From: Thioalkalivibrio sp. ALJ7
GTDB lineage: Bacteria > Pseudomonadota > Gammaproteobacteria > Ectothiorhodospirales > Ectothiorhodospiraceae
NCBI RefSeq assembly: GCF_000376865.1
Contig: NZ_AQXQ01000007.1
Coordinates: 62,001 to 126,000, forward strand
DNA: 64,000 nt
Reading direction: 5' to 3'
The notes beneath the pieces are model-generated. The model ran no database searches and was not told the DNA's origin. It saw nothing but the letters and a program-made list of their open reading frames with translations. Each line of letters starts with the position of its first letter. Positions within the stretch are counted from its first letter, which is position 1. Both the position numbers and the translations under genes were made by a program. This document shows positions 36,501 to 45,564 of this stretch, one piece after another.

Positions 36501-36760
36501 AGGATCATGCGCACCCGGTCGCAGCGGCCCAGCGAGCGGTAAAAGGCGTCCAACTGTTCCTGGCTGGTGGCGGTAAAGGTGATGGTGATGCCGACATAGC
36601 GTCCCGCGCGTGAGGCACGCTGCTCGATCACCGCGTCATCGGGGTCCAGATGTTCAGCGACACACCCTTCTACCGCCTCCATTAGCTCGGGATGAGCATC
36701 CCCCATCACCTTGACCGGGAATCGGCAGGGAAACTCGATCAGGGTTTCGCGGTCGCTCAT
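36497..36760 (-). CDS. ybeD: DUF493 / YbeD-family protein
   Basis: 87 residues, exactly the E. coli YbeD length. [24 protein letters not shown] and [22 protein letters not shown] are typical of the ACT-like DUF493 fold. Its role is unsettled; it is conserved between the dacA region and lipB. Four-base overlaps on both sides (dat upstream, lipB downstream) tie it into the operon. Confidence 0.93.
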   Translation of the reverse strand: MSDRETLIEFPCRFPVKVMGDAHPELMEAVEGCVAEHLDPDDAVIEQRASRAGRYVGITITFTATSQEQLDAFYRSLGRCDRVRMIL

Positions 36761-37650
36761 GCGGCACCTCCTGACTGCATTGGCTCGCTCGCTGGGGCAC
36801 CCGGCTTGGCGTTCTGATAGGCCGTATGCACCGCCTGCCAGACCGGACCGGGACGCCCGCCACCCACGGCCCGTTCATCCAGGCGAGTAACCGGCAGAAT
36901 CTCGCGAGTGGAGCTAGTGAGCCAGATCTCTTCGGCCCGGGCCAGCTCATTTTCGCTGACCGGGCGTTCCGCGACCGCATAACCCAGTTCGCGCGCCAGA
37001 TCGAGGACCCGCGAACGGGTCACTCCCGGCAGAACGGAAGGCTCCAACGGTGGCGTGACAAGCTGTCCGTCAAGAACCAGCAGCACGTTACTCGCGGCAC
37101 CCTCGGTTAACTGGCCGTCGCGCAGCAGGATGGCCTCCGCAGCCCCCTGCTCGGTCGCGCTCTGACGCGTCAGGACATTGGCCAGCAACGTGGTGGCCTT
37201 GATGTCGCAATGTCCCCACCGTCGGTCCTCTGCGGAAATCGCGGCCACCCCTTCCGTACGAATGCGGTCCGGCAGGGGGCGAATCGGACTGACCATGGCC
37301 AGGATCGTGGGTTGTGCGTTCGCCGGGAAGGCGTGATCGCGCGGGGCCACGCCCCGGGTCACCTGCAGATAGACCCCCAGATCCGGGGTCGCAGGGTCGG
37401 CGTTGCGGGCCAGCAGTTCCGCGAGCAGCGCGGACCACGCTCCGGCGTCATGGGGATTGCGAATCCGGACGGCGGCGAGGGACCGCTGCAGACGCTCCAG
37501 ATGTTCGGCCAGGAGAAAGAACTCGCCCGCGTAGCTGGGGATCACCTCGTAGACCGAATCCCCGAACAGGAACCCACGATCCAGGGGCGAGATCCGCACC
37601 TCTTCCAGTGGCAGGTAGGCGCCGTTGAAGTAGGCAATGCTCACGCGCAA
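36757..37650 (-). CDS. dat: D-amino acid aminotransferase (class IV PLP)
   Basis: 297 residues. Class IV fold with YLPLEEVRISPLDRGFLFGDSVYEVI at the N-terminus, the PLP lysine in CDIKATTLLANVL (~150), EAILLRDGQLTEGAASNVLLV and TPPLEPSVLPGVTRSRVLDLA. The sequence fits D-alanine/branched-chain-like transaminases. Its place beside dacA, alr at the window edge and the peptidoglycan genes favours D-amino acid metabolism, but a branched-chain or ADC-lyase activity cannot be excluded. Overlaps ybeD by ATGA. Confidence 0.85.
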   Translation of the reverse strand: MRVSIAYFNGAYLPLEEVRISPLDRGFLFGDSVYEVIPSYAGEFFLLAEHLERLQRSLAAVRIRNPHDAGAWSALLAELLARNADPATPDLGVYLQVTRGVAPRDHAFPANAQPTILAMVSPIRPLPDRIRTEGVAAISAEDRRWGHCDIKATTLLANVLTRQSATEQGAAEAILLRDGQLTEGAASNVLLVLDGQLVTPPLEPSVLPGVTRSRVLDLARELGYAVAERPVSENELARAEEIWLTSSTREILPVTRLDERAVGGGRPGPVWQAVHTAYQNAKPGAPASEPMQSGGAA

Positions 37651-37659
37651 ACCCGAGGC

Positions 37660-38913
37660 TCAGAAAGGCCAGACTGCCTGAATCGACAATGCAGCGCCGT
37701 CCCACAGGCGACGGAAGAACCCACCTGACTCGACCGCCTGCAACGCCACCAGGGGCTGGGTGCTAAGAACCTCGCCATTCAGACGCACCACGACCTCGCC
37801 AACGGGATCGCCCACAGCCAGCGGCGCTTCCAGCGGCTGGCGCACCTCCATCGAGGCGTCCAGATTCTCTTCACGGCCAGGCGGCACCATCACCCAAAAA
37901 TCTTCGGCAAGGCCCACGGCGACTTCAGTATCCGCACCACGATAAACCCGCGGCGTGCCGAGCGCGTTACCCCCGTCGAACAGCTTGCGCGTCGCGGTGA
38001 AGCGCATCCCCCAATTCACCAGCGCCTGGGATTCATTTGCGCGCCGCGTCCCGCCCTGCTGATGATCGGACGCCTCGATCCCCATGACCACCGCAACCAG
38101 GCGGCGGTCATTCCGCTTGGCCGACGAGACGAGGTTGTAACCGGCGCCCGAGGTCCAGCCGGTCTTCAGACCGTCAAACCCGGCATCGCGCCAGAGCAGC
38201 ATATTGCGATTGCTTTGCGAGATGTCGTTGTACTCGAAGGAGCGCTCGCTGTAATAGCCATAGAGGTCCGGGTAGTCCCGGATCAGGGCGCGGGCGAGGA
38301 GGGCCATATCCTGCGCGGTGGTGTGCTGCGACTCATCCGACGGCAAGCCATGAGGGTTGGCGAAGTAGGATTGGCGCATGCCCAACTCGCGTGCCTGGGC
38401 ATTCATCATGTCGACGAAGGCGCCTTCGGATCCAGCAACGTGCTCGGCCAGAGCGGTGGAGGCATCATTACCGGACTGAACAATCATCCCGCGCAACAGG
38501 TCCTCGACCTCGACCTCCTCACCCACCTCGATAAACATGCGCGACGCCCCACGCATGCCGGTACGCCAGGCCCGTTCGCTCACCGTCACGATGTCGTCCA
38601 GCGCCATCCGACCCTCCGTGATCTCGCCGAACACTACGTAAGCGGTCATCAGTTTGGTCAGGCTCGCCGGCTCGCGCTCCACCTCTGGATCACGGGCAGC
38701 CAGCATCAGGCCGGAATCGAAATCCATCAGCGCATAACTGGCCGCCGTCACATCCGAAGGCGGACTTGGAATCCCGCTAGGAGTCGTCGGCCCGGAACCG
38801 GCCACGGGCAAACGCTCCGCCTGTGCCGACCCCAGCGCAGGCACCAGCATCAGAAAGGCCAGCAGGCAGGTGATCACGAGCGGCAGAAAAGGCATACGGG
38901 CGGACGAATTCAT
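37660..38913 (-). CDS. dacA: D-alanyl-D-alanine carboxypeptidase (PBP5/6)
   Basis: 417 residues from the ATG at 38913. Signal peptide (LPLVITCLLAFLMLVPALGSAQA), then a penicillin-binding domain with SLTK (catalytic Ser, ~83), SGNDAS (~140) and LKTGWTSGAG (~243). The C-terminal beta domain ends in an amphipathic helix (GGFFRRLWDGAALSIQAVWPF) for membrane attachment. It trims the terminal D-Ala from peptidoglycan stems. The ATG lies 12 bases after an AGGAGG; the open frame extends 70 codons upstream without similarity. Confidence 0.95.
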   Translation of the reverse strand: MNSSARMPFLPLVITCLLAFLMLVPALGSAQAERLPVAGSGPTTPSGIPSPPSDVTAASYALMDFDSGLMLAARDPEVEREPASLTKLMTAYVVFGEITEGRMALDDIVTVSERAWRTGMRGASRMFIEVGEEVEVEDLLRGMIVQSGNDASTALAEHVAGSEGAFVDMMNAQARELGMRQSYFANPHGLPSDESQHTTAQDMALLARALIRDYPDLYGYYSERSFEYNDISQSNRNMLLWRDAGFDGLKTGWTSGAGYNLVSSAKRNDRRLVAVVMGIEASDHQQGGTRRANESQALVNWGMRFTATRKLFDGGNALGTPRVYRGADTEVAVGLAEDFWVMVPPGREENLDASMEVRQPLEAPLAVGDPVGEVVVRLNGEVLSTQPLVALQAVESGGFFRRLWDGAALSIQAVWPF

Positions 38914-38998
38914 GGTGGGGCGGGGCCTCCTGAAGGGGTGAATACGATAGCAGAGTTCGAGGGCACGTCGGGGCACGACAAGAACGTCAACGCCGGCG

Positions 38999-40000
38999 TT
39001 ATGGGGCGTCCCGGACCACGCGGTAATCCACATGCGCGGCACCCTGGAGACGATCCGTGATGGCTCGCACCGCGTCAGCGTCCTCCAGTGGACCGATGCG
39101 CACGCGATGAAGCGCCGAATCATTGTCGCGCTCCACCGAGGAGATACGCACCGCCTCGAAGCCCAACGCCCTCAGATCATCGCGGACCTGCTCGGCCGAC
39201 TGGCGTTCCGCGAAGGCCCCGACCTGGACGAAGCGCCCATTGCCGGGTGTGGCGCCATTGGCCCCAGGCGCAGCCGCCGCCAGCTCGGTGGGTTCACGTG
39301 CCTCTTGCCTGGATGGCTCCGAGTCTTCGACGGCATCTTCTTCGGCGGTCGACTCCGGTAAGGGTTCGATCGCCGCGATGCGCTGCGAGGACGTATCACC
39401 CGGCCCCACCGCTCGTACGCGTACCCGTGCCACGCCGGCATCGGTCATATCGATGCGGTGGGCCGCGGCATAGGAAAGGTCGATGATCCGTTCGTCCACG
39501 AACGGGCCCCGGTCATTCACCCGCACGACCACGCGTTTATTGTTCTCCAGGTTGGTGACCTCCACGTAACTCGGCAGCGGCAGTGACTTGTGCGCGGCGG
39601 TCATCGCATACATGTCGTACGGCTCACCGCTGGAAGTACGCCGGCCATGGAACTTGGTGCCATACCAGGACGCGAGACCCTCTTCCTCGAAGCCATCGCT
39701 GGTCCGCAAGGTACGGTAGCGCTGCCCGAACACCTCGTACTCGGGCGGGTTGCCATAACGGCTCGGCGGCTCGTCGCGCGGCTCGGGCTCCGGGATCAGC
39801 GCCAAGTCCTGCGGGATATCGTCCGGATCGGGGTAGCTATCGTAGGCGGCGTCGCCCAGGGGGCGCGGGTCACGCTCCGGAGTGCCGGAACAGCCCACCA
39901 ACGCCAGCAACACCGCCGCCAGCAGGATGGCCCCGGGCGCGAACCCGGGTGCTCGACTACTCGGCCAGTGCCTCGGCCAGTTGGTGCACGGCCATCGCAT
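38999..40000 (-). CDS. rlpA: Septal ring lytic transglycosylase RlpA
   Basis: 333 residues. A lipoprotein signal peptide ends in LLALVGC (Cys ~37). The double-psi beta-barrel domain includes [37 protein letters not shown] (~108-145) and [10 protein letters not shown]; a linker is followed by a C-terminal SPOR domain ([26 protein letters not shown]) that binds denuded septal glycan. The only in-frame start, ATG 40000, overlaps mltB by 44 bases. Confidence 0.94.
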   Translation of the reverse strand: MRWPCTNWPRHWPSSRAPGFAPGAILLAAVLLALVGCSGTPERDPRPLGDAAYDSYPDPDDIPQDLALIPEPEPRDEPPSRYGNPPEYEVFGQRYRTLRTSDGFEEEGLASWYGTKFHGRRTSSGEPYDMYAMTAAHKSLPLPSYVEVTNLENNKRVVVRVNDRGPFVDERIIDLSYAAAHRIDMTDAGVARVRVRAVGPGDTSSQRIAAIEPLPESTAEEDAVEDSEPSRQEAREPTELAAAAPGANGATPGNGRFVQVGAFAERQSAEQVRDDLRALGFEAVRISSVERDNDSALHRVRIGPLEDADAVRAITDRLQGAAHVDYRVVRDAP

Positions 40001-40988
40001 ACAGCGGGCTCCGGTTGTAGCGGGTAATCACGTAGAAGTTCGGATACCCAAGATAGTACTCGTAGCCGTCATCGCCCTCGAGACGGATAAAAGAATACTG
40101 ACCATCCTCATCCACTGCCTCATCGGGGTAGATACCGTGCTCGGCCAGCTCATCCAGGTCGAAGCGCGCCTGGTAATTGCGGCTAATCAGGTCCTCGTGG
40201 GCATCGCCTTCAACCCGGGCCCGTGCCACCACCGGCTCACCGTGGTTCCAGTGATGCTCGCGGAAATAGTTGGCCACCGATCCGATCGCGTCCGGCCAGG
40301 AGTTCAACAGGTCGCGGCGACCGCTCCCGTCGAAATCCACGGCATAGTGGCGGTAGCTGGACGAGATGAACTGGCCACGCCCCATAGCCCCGGCGTAGGA
40401 GCCACGGGTCTCGCGCGGATCCAGGTCCTCCTCATCCACCAGGGTCAGAAACTCGCCGAGTTCACGGCGAAAGAAGTCCGACCGTGGCGGGTAGTCGAAA
40501 CCCAGCGTCACCAGGGCATCCAACACACGGAAACCCCCGGTGTTACGACCGTAATAGGTCTCGATCCCGATGATGGAAGCGATGACGGTTTTCTCGACGC
40601 CAAACCGATCCTCCGCCCGCTTCAGCCAGAGGTCATGCTCTTCCATGAACTCGCGGCCGCGCTCGATACGCTCGTCGGTGATAAAGATCGGCCGGTAATC
40701 CTTCCATGGCCGCGCCTCGGCGGGACTGGAGATCAAGTCAAGGATACGCTGCTGGGGATCCGCCGCGGCAAACATCGACTCCAGCGCCTCGCGGTCGCGG
40801 CCGGCCTCCACCTGCTCGTCGATGAACGCCTGCACCTCGTCACGCTCCAGGTAGGGCGGGTCACCGGCGCGAAACTCGCTCTCGGCCATCAGTGGGAGGG
40901 AGATCACAGCAAGGGACAGGCCCAAGCCGGCCTGCAACAGAGCGGGTCGTACAAGGGAGGCCCACAGGGCACTCGGATTCGGGTTCAT
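39957..40988 (-). CDS. mltB: Membrane-bound lytic murein transglycosylase B
   Basis: 343 residues from the ATG at 40988, overlapping the rodA stop (ATGA). Signal sequence [19 protein letters not shown] without an obvious lipobox, then an SLT_2 domain with the catalytic Glu in [14 protein letters not shown] (~148-161) and [17 protein letters not shown]. It cleaves glycan strands to 1,6-anhydro ends. The longer open frame upstream is a shadow within rodA. Confidence 0.94.
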   Translation of the reverse strand: MNPNPSALWASLVRPALLQAGLGLSLAVISLPLMAESEFRAGDPPYLERDEVQAFIDEQVEAGRDREALESMFAAADPQQRILDLISSPAEARPWKDYRPIFITDERIERGREFMEEHDLWLKRAEDRFGVEKTVIASIIGIETYYGRNTGGFRVLDALVTLGFDYPPRSDFFRRELGEFLTLVDEEDLDPRETRGSYAGAMGRGQFISSSYRHYAVDFDGSGRRDLLNSWPDAIGSVANYFREHHWNHGEPVVARARVEGDAHEDLISRNYQARFDLDELAEHGIYPDEAVDEDGQYSFIRLEGDDGYEYYLGYPNFYVITRYNRSPLYAMAVHQLAEALAE

Positions 40989-42103
40989 CGATTCACCAGG
41001 CGTTTCTGGGAGGCTATGCTCATGAGAATACCGAAGGCGACCATCAGGGTCACCAGCGAAGTCCCCCCGTAACTGACCAGGGGTAGCGGCACGCCAACGA
41101 CCGGCAAGAGTCCGGTCACCATGCCGATATTGACCACCATGTAGACCGCAAAGGTCAGGCTGATACTCCCGCCCAGCAGCCGCGCGTAGCGGTCCTGTGC
41201 CAGCGCGGCGATCCAGAGCCCCCGCGCCACAATCGCAAAATACAGCAGCAGCAGCAGCGCGACACCAATAAAGCCAAATTCCTCGGCATACACCGCAAAA
41301 ATAAAGTCGGTGGAGCGCTCCGGAAGAAAATCCAGCTGCGACTGGGTCCCGTTCAACCAGCCCTTGCCATAGAGCCCGCCGGACCCGATCGCGATCTTCG
41401 ACTGGATGATGTGATAGCCCGCTCCCAACGGATCGGACTCCGGGTTGAACAGGGTCAGCACGCGCTGGCGCTGATAGTCGAGCATCTGCGACCACAGAAT
41501 CGGGATGGCGGCCGCCACCACCACACCCAACCCCAGGAACCAGCGCCAACCCAGCCCCGCGAGGAAGATCACCATGAAACCGGCGGCCCCCACCAGCATC
41601 GAGGTACCCAGATCCGGCTGCTGCATGATTAAGTACACCGGCACCAAAATCAGGGTCACGGTGATCAGCAGATCCCGGATTCGCGGACAACCATGACGTT
41701 GCGACAGGTACCAAGCGACCATCATAGGCACTGCCAGCTTCATGATCTCGGAAGGCTGGAAGCGCATAAAACCGAGGTCCAGCCAGCGTTGTGCCCCCTT
41801 GCCCACATCCCCAACAAACATGACCGCCAGGAGCAGGAGGATCCCGGCCGCGAACAGCCAGGGCGAGATGGCGCGCAGGGTATGCATCGACACCTGGGCC
41901 ACCAACAGCATCGCCGCCACCCCCAGACCGATACGCATAATCTGACGCTCCACGGCCAGGACACTCTCGCCGGAGGCGCTGAACAAGACCGCCAGCCCCA
42001 ACAACAGCAGGATCGACAGCAGGACCAGCAGCACACTATCCAGGCGCAGACTGCGCAGCGCCCACTGGCTGACGGACATCTCGCGACCGGTCACGCTGAT
42101 CAT
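40985..42103 (-). CDS. rodA: Rod-shape SEDS glycosyltransferase RodA
   Basis: 372 residues, E. coli 370. Ten or so membrane helices; RWLDLGFMRFQPSEIMKLAVPMMVAWYLS (~86-114), QPDLGTSMLVG and GVPLPLVSYGGTSLVTLMVAFGILMS are SEDS hallmarks. It polymerises lipid II for the lateral wall with PBP2. Start and stop overlap mrdA and mltB by four bases each. Confidence 0.96.
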   Translation of the reverse strand: MISVTGREMSVSQWALRSLRLDSVLLVLLSILLLLGLAVLFSASGESVLAVERQIMRIGLGVAAMLLVAQVSMHTLRAISPWLFAAGILLLLAVMFVGDVGKGAQRWLDLGFMRFQPSEIMKLAVPMMVAWYLSQRHGCPRIRDLLITVTLILVPVYLIMQQPDLGTSMLVGAAGFMVIFLAGLGWRWFLGLGVVVAAAIPILWSQMLDYQRQRVLTLFNPESDPLGAGYHIIQSKIAIGSGGLYGKGWLNGTQSQLDFLPERSTDFIFAVYAEEFGFIGVALLLLLYFAIVARGLWIAALAQDRYARLLGGSISLTFAVYMVVNIGMVTGLLPVVGVPLPLVSYGGTSLVTLMVAFGILMSIASQKRLVNR

Positions 42104-43977
42104 TCATCCTCCGGGACGTTGATCGTCATGCCGGCATCATCCAACAAATAGGCATCCATCACCTGACGCGCTACCGGCGCGGCCACGCGCCCGCCCGAAC
42201 CACCGTGCTCCACCAGCACCGCCACCGCGATACGCGGATCCTCGGCCGGGGCATACCCCACGAACAAGGCATGGTCCCAAAGGCGCCGGGCCAGCTCGTC
42301 CTCGTCATACTCTTCATCCTCGCCCAGGCTGAACACCTGGGAAGTACCGGTCTTGCCGGCAATGGTGTACGCCGGCCGGGTGCTACCCACACTGCCCCAG
42401 GCCGTGCCGTGGCGGGCGTGGACAGCCTCGATCAGAGAATCGTGTATCGAATCCCAATGCTTTTCGTCCACAGTCACCGGATCACGAGCCACCGGAAGCG
42501 GATACTCCGGTTCGCCGCTGCCGTTGTCCATGGCCCGCAACAAATGCGGCTGGTAGCGCTGTCCGCGGGTCGCAAGTGCCGCAGTGAAATCCGCCATCTG
42601 GAGTGGCGTCGACAGCATGTAGCCCTGACCGATGGCGGTGATCAGGGTCTCGCCCGGAAACCACACCTGGTCATGGGTCGCGCGCTTCCAGTCCCGGCTG
42701 GGGAGGATACCCGGCCGCTCGCCAGTGGAGTCGATCCCGACGCGCTGGCCCAGCCCGAAGGCCCCGAGGATCGGCACCATGCGGTCGATCCCCATGGTGT
42801 GGGCCAAGTCGTAGAAATAGACGTCCGACGACACCGCGATGGCGCGCGACATATCCACCCGGCCATGACCCTCACGGCGCCAGTCGCGGTAGCGCCGCTC
42901 GTGACCGGGGAGCTGGAAGTAACCACGAGCGAACATCTCGCGCTCGGCGGTAGTGACCCCTTCATCCAGCGCTGCCAGGGCGACGAGCGGCTTGATCGTC
43001 GAGCCCGGCGGATACTGGCCGGTCAGGGCACGATTGAACAATGGCCGCCGCGGGTCATCGCGCACGGCCGCAAAGTCCGCCTGCGAGATCCCATGAACGA
43101 AGGCCCCCGGATCAAAGCCTGGGGCACTCACCAGCGCCAGGACCTCCCCGTTGTTCGGGTCCAGGGCCACGATGGCGCCATCCTGTCCGGCCAGCGCGCG
43201 ATACGCCGCCTGTTGCAGGTTGACGTCCAGGGTCAGGGTCAAGTCCGTACCCGGTTGCGGCGGCGTCACCGACAGCTCGCGGATTACCCGACCCTGGGCA
43301 TTCACTTCCACCTGGCGATAGCCCGGCCTGCCGTGAAGCAGGTCCTCGTAGAAGCGCTCGACCCCGCTCTTGCCAATATGCGTTGTACCGGCGTAGGCCC
43401 GCCGGTCGATGCGCTGCAGATCCTGCTGATTGATACGCCCGACATAACCCACGGCATGGGACAGCGTGGAGCCCTGGGGATAGAAACGCTGTGGCCGTGC
43501 CTCGATCTCGACACCCGGGAGTTCATGCCGCGAGACGGCAATGCGGGCTACCGTCTCGTCATCCAGCCCCGCCTTCAATAACACCGGCTGGAAAGGCCGG
43601 CGCTGGCGAACACCGCGGCGGAAGCGCTCGACATCCGCCTCGCTCAATTCCACATAGCCCCGCAGGCGCGCAAGCAGCGAATCCAGATCGCGCACCTGCT
43701 CGACGGTCACTTCCAGCTGGTAGGAGGCTCGATTCCCCGCGAGCAACACACCATTGCGATCACGGATCACGCCGCGGGTTGGGGCAATGGGCTCTACTCG
43801 AAGGCGGTTATTCTCCGACAGCGTGGTGAAGTGGGAATGGGCGCCCACTTGCAGACCTGACAGCCGCCAGCCCAGTGCCAGAACGATCGCTAACAGGACC
43901 ACCAGAGCCAGCAGGATGCGCACGACAAAGCGTTCACGATCCTGCTGTTCTTCACCGTAGGCGTCGCGTTCCGCCAT
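42100..43977 (-). CDS. mrdA: Penicillin-binding protein 2
   Basis: 625 residues, E. coli 633. A cytoplasmic tail and one transmembrane helix (RILLALVVLLAIVLALGW), the dimerisation domain, then the transpeptidase domain with SxxK PPGSTIKPLVALAAL (~329), SSD in AIAVSSDVYFYDLAH (~385) and AGKTGTSQVF (~545). Crosslinks the lateral wall together with RodA. It starts the mrdA-rodA-mltB-rlpA-dacA cluster; mreBCD is not in the window. Confidence 0.96.
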   Translation of the reverse strand: MAERDAYGEEQQDRERFVVRILLALVVLLAIVLALGWRLSGLQVGAHSHFTTLSENNRLRVEPIAPTRGVIRDRNGVLLAGNRASYQLEVTVEQVRDLDSLLARLRGYVELSEADVERFRRGVRQRRPFQPVLLKAGLDDETVARIAVSRHELPGVEIEARPQRFYPQGSTLSHAVGYVGRINQQDLQRIDRRAYAGTTHIGKSGVERFYEDLLHGRPGYRQVEVNAQGRVIRELSVTPPQPGTDLTLTLDVNLQQAAYRALAGQDGAIVALDPNNGEVLALVSAPGFDPGAFVHGISQADFAAVRDDPRRPLFNRALTGQYPPGSTIKPLVALAALDEGVTTAEREMFARGYFQLPGHERRYRDWRREGHGRVDMSRAIAVSSDVYFYDLAHTMGIDRMVPILGAFGLGQRVGIDSTGERPGILPSRDWKRATHDQVWFPGETLITAIGQGYMLSTPLQMADFTAALATRGQRYQPHLLRAMDNGSGEPEYPLPVARDPVTVDEKHWDSIHDSLIEAVHARHGTAWGSVGSTRPAYTIAGKTGTSQVFSLGEDEEYDEDELARRLWDHALFVGYAPAEDPRIAVAVLVEHGGSGGRVAAPVARQVMDAYLLDDAGMTINVPEDE

Positions 43978-44025
43978 CTCAGTGGTTCAGACCACCACGA
44001 TGAGCGCGGCTGACGACCGCCCACA

Positions 44026-44064
44026 CGCAAGCCGAGCCGGCCCACAGGTCCGGCCCGGCTTGCG
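44026..44064. other. Strong hairpin between ppa and mrdA
   Basis: CGCAAGCCGAGCCGG (44026-44040) pairs with CCGGCCCGGCTTGCG (44050-44064) at 14 of 15 positions with a nine-base loop. It lies about 30 bases after the ppa stop. No T tract follows, so it may be an RNA-stabilising or Rho-linked end rather than an intrinsic terminator. Confidence 0.5.
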
Positions 44065-44093
44065 TCGGCCGCTGAATACAGCGGGGGGCGACG

Positions 44094-44630
44094 TCAGATC
44101 TTGCTCTTCTGATAACGCTTGTAGCTGGCAACAATCTCCGCCTTGGCTTCCTCGGCGCCAACCCAGCCTTCTACTTTGACCCACTTGCCCTTCTCCAGCT
44201 CCTTGTAGCGCTCGAAGAAGTGCTTGATGGACTCCAGCAATTCCTTCGGCACGTCTTCCGGGCCCTTGAATCGCTCGGACTGCGAACACAGCTTACTCAC
44301 CGGCACCGCGAGGATCTTCGCATCCACCCCGGCCTCGTCGGTCATTTTCAGCATACCGATCGGGCGCGAACGCACGACCGAACCCGGCAGCAGCGGCACC
44401 GGGGTGATCACCAAAACGTCCACCGGGTCGTTGTCTTCCGACTCCGTGTTCGGGATGAATCCGTAGTTACACGGGTAGAACATCGCGACCGCCATAAAGC
44501 GATCGACCACCAGAGCCCCGCTGTCCTTGTCCATCTCGTATTTGACGGGCTGGCCCTGGGTGGGGATCTCGATCACCACGTTGATGTCGTGGGGGAGATC
44601 CTTGCCGGCTTCGATCTGGTTGAGGTCCAT
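44094..44630 (-). CDS. ppa: Inorganic pyrophosphatase (soluble)
   Basis: 178 residues from the ATG at 44630 ([23 protein letters not shown]). Family I Mg-dependent PPase; the metal ligands are in [12 protein letters not shown] (~68-79), with [15 protein letters not shown] and [11 protein letters not shown] before it. It removes PPi from biosynthesis in the cytoplasm. Divergent from adk. A proton-pumping PPase is also encoded at the right edge. Confidence 0.97.
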   Translation of the reverse strand: MDLNQIEAGKDLPHDINVVIEIPTQGQPVKYEMDKDSGALVVDRFMAVAMFYPCNYGFIPNTESEDNDPVDVLVITPVPLLPGSVVRSRPIGMLKMTDEAGVDAKILAVPVSKLCSQSERFKGPEDVPKELLESIKHFFERYKELEKGKWVKVEGWVGAEEAKAEIVASYKRYQKSKI

Positions 44631-44915
44631 GCTTGAGTACTTTCCGATTGCTTTGAAGAGCGGGCGATTATACAGGGGACCACGCCCGCAATGGCACCCA
44701 TCATCAGGCAACCTAAGGAAACTCTGATAAATGCGTGCGGTTGCGGCGCATCGGCCCCAGGCGGTATAAGACCGCGCTCGGGAAACGGTTTGCACAGGGA
44801 GCCATCCGCGGTCTCCCTGGCGCGCGACAAACCGTTCACCAGGGCCATTCACCGCGCCGCTCGATACCCGGCTTGTGCTGCGGGTCGGCGGCACACCGGG
44901 CAGCAGGAGTCAGTC
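44631..44915. promoter_or_regulatory. Divergent ppa/adk promoter region with nested hairpin
   Basis: For ppa, the minus strand has TATAAT at 44672-44667 (an exact -10 match; no good -35). For adk, TTGCGG (44741-44746) and TATAAG (44765-44770) are 18 bases apart. Between that promoter and adk there is a nested hairpin: AACGGTTTG (44784-44792) with CAAACCGTT (44828-44836), enclosing CAGGGAG (44795-44801) with CTCCCTG (44813-44819). It would form in the adk leader RNA. Confidence 0.5.
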
Positions 44916-45557
44916 ATGCGTATCGTCCTGATGGGCGCCCCGGGTTCCGGCAAAGGCACCCAGGCCAAGAAGATGGTCGCCACCTTCGGCATTCCCCAGA
45001 TCTCCACCGGGGATCTGCTCCGCGCCGCGATCGCCGCCGAGACCAAACTGGGTCTCAAGGTCAAAAGCGCGATGGATGCCGGCCAGCTGGTCCCGGACGA
45101 CCTGGTCCTGGGGATGATCCGCGAACGCCTGCAGGAACCCGACGCACAACAGGGTTTCATCCTCGACGGATTTCCGCGCAATGTTGCGCAGGCCGAGGCG
45201 CTGGACGCCATGCTCGCCGATATCGAATCGCCCCTGGACCGCGCGATCCAGATCGACGTCCCGTTCGACGAGCTCAAGCAACGCCTGACCGGCCGCGTCT
45301 CCTGCGGGGATTGCGGCGCCGTGTTCAACACACACACCTTCCCGCCCCAGAAAGAAGGTGTGTGCGATCTCTGTGGCGGCGCCCTGATCCATCGCGCGGA
45401 TGACAATGAAGAGACCGTCGTCAACCGCCTCAAGGTGTACGAAGAACAGACCCAGCCCCTGATCGAATACTACGATCGTCACGGCTTGCTCAACCATGTC
45501 AACGGCACACGCGACATCGAGCTGATCTTCGACGAGATCCGCCAACTGCTGTCCTGA
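44916..45557 (+). CDS. adk: Adenylate kinase with four-cysteine lid
   Basis: 213 residues from the ATG at 44916 with AGGAGT upstream. The P-loop GAPGSGKGTQ is at residues 7-16, then STGDLLRAAI, GFPRNVAQAEALD, and ARG-type catalytic residues. The LID has CGDCGAVFN and CDLCGG (~129-152), a tetracysteine set that binds zinc in Gram-positive adenylate kinases; E. coli Adk lacks it. It interconverts ATP, ADP and AMP. lptD follows after seven bases. Confidence 0.97.
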   Translation: MRIVLMGAPGSGKGTQAKKMVATFGIPQISTGDLLRAAIAAETKLGLKVKSAMDAGQLVPDDLVLGMIRERLQEPDAQQGFILDGFPRNVAQAEALDAMLADIESPLDRAIQIDVPFDELKQRLTGRVSCGDCGAVFNTHTFPPQKEGVCDLCGGALIHRADDNEETVVNRLKVYEEQTQPLIEYYDRHGLLNHVNGTRDIELIFDEIRQLLS

Positions 45558-45564
45558 ACGCGGA

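Noticed and set aside
35088-36542. A 484-codon plus-strand frame over the lipA-lipB repeat
   Set aside because: It runs from repeat sequence into the antisense of lipB; low-complexity composition and no start signal.
40989-41714. Extension of mltB upstream by 242 codons
   Set aside because: The extension lies entirely within rodA in another frame; the ATG at 40988 overlapping the rodA stop is the natural start.
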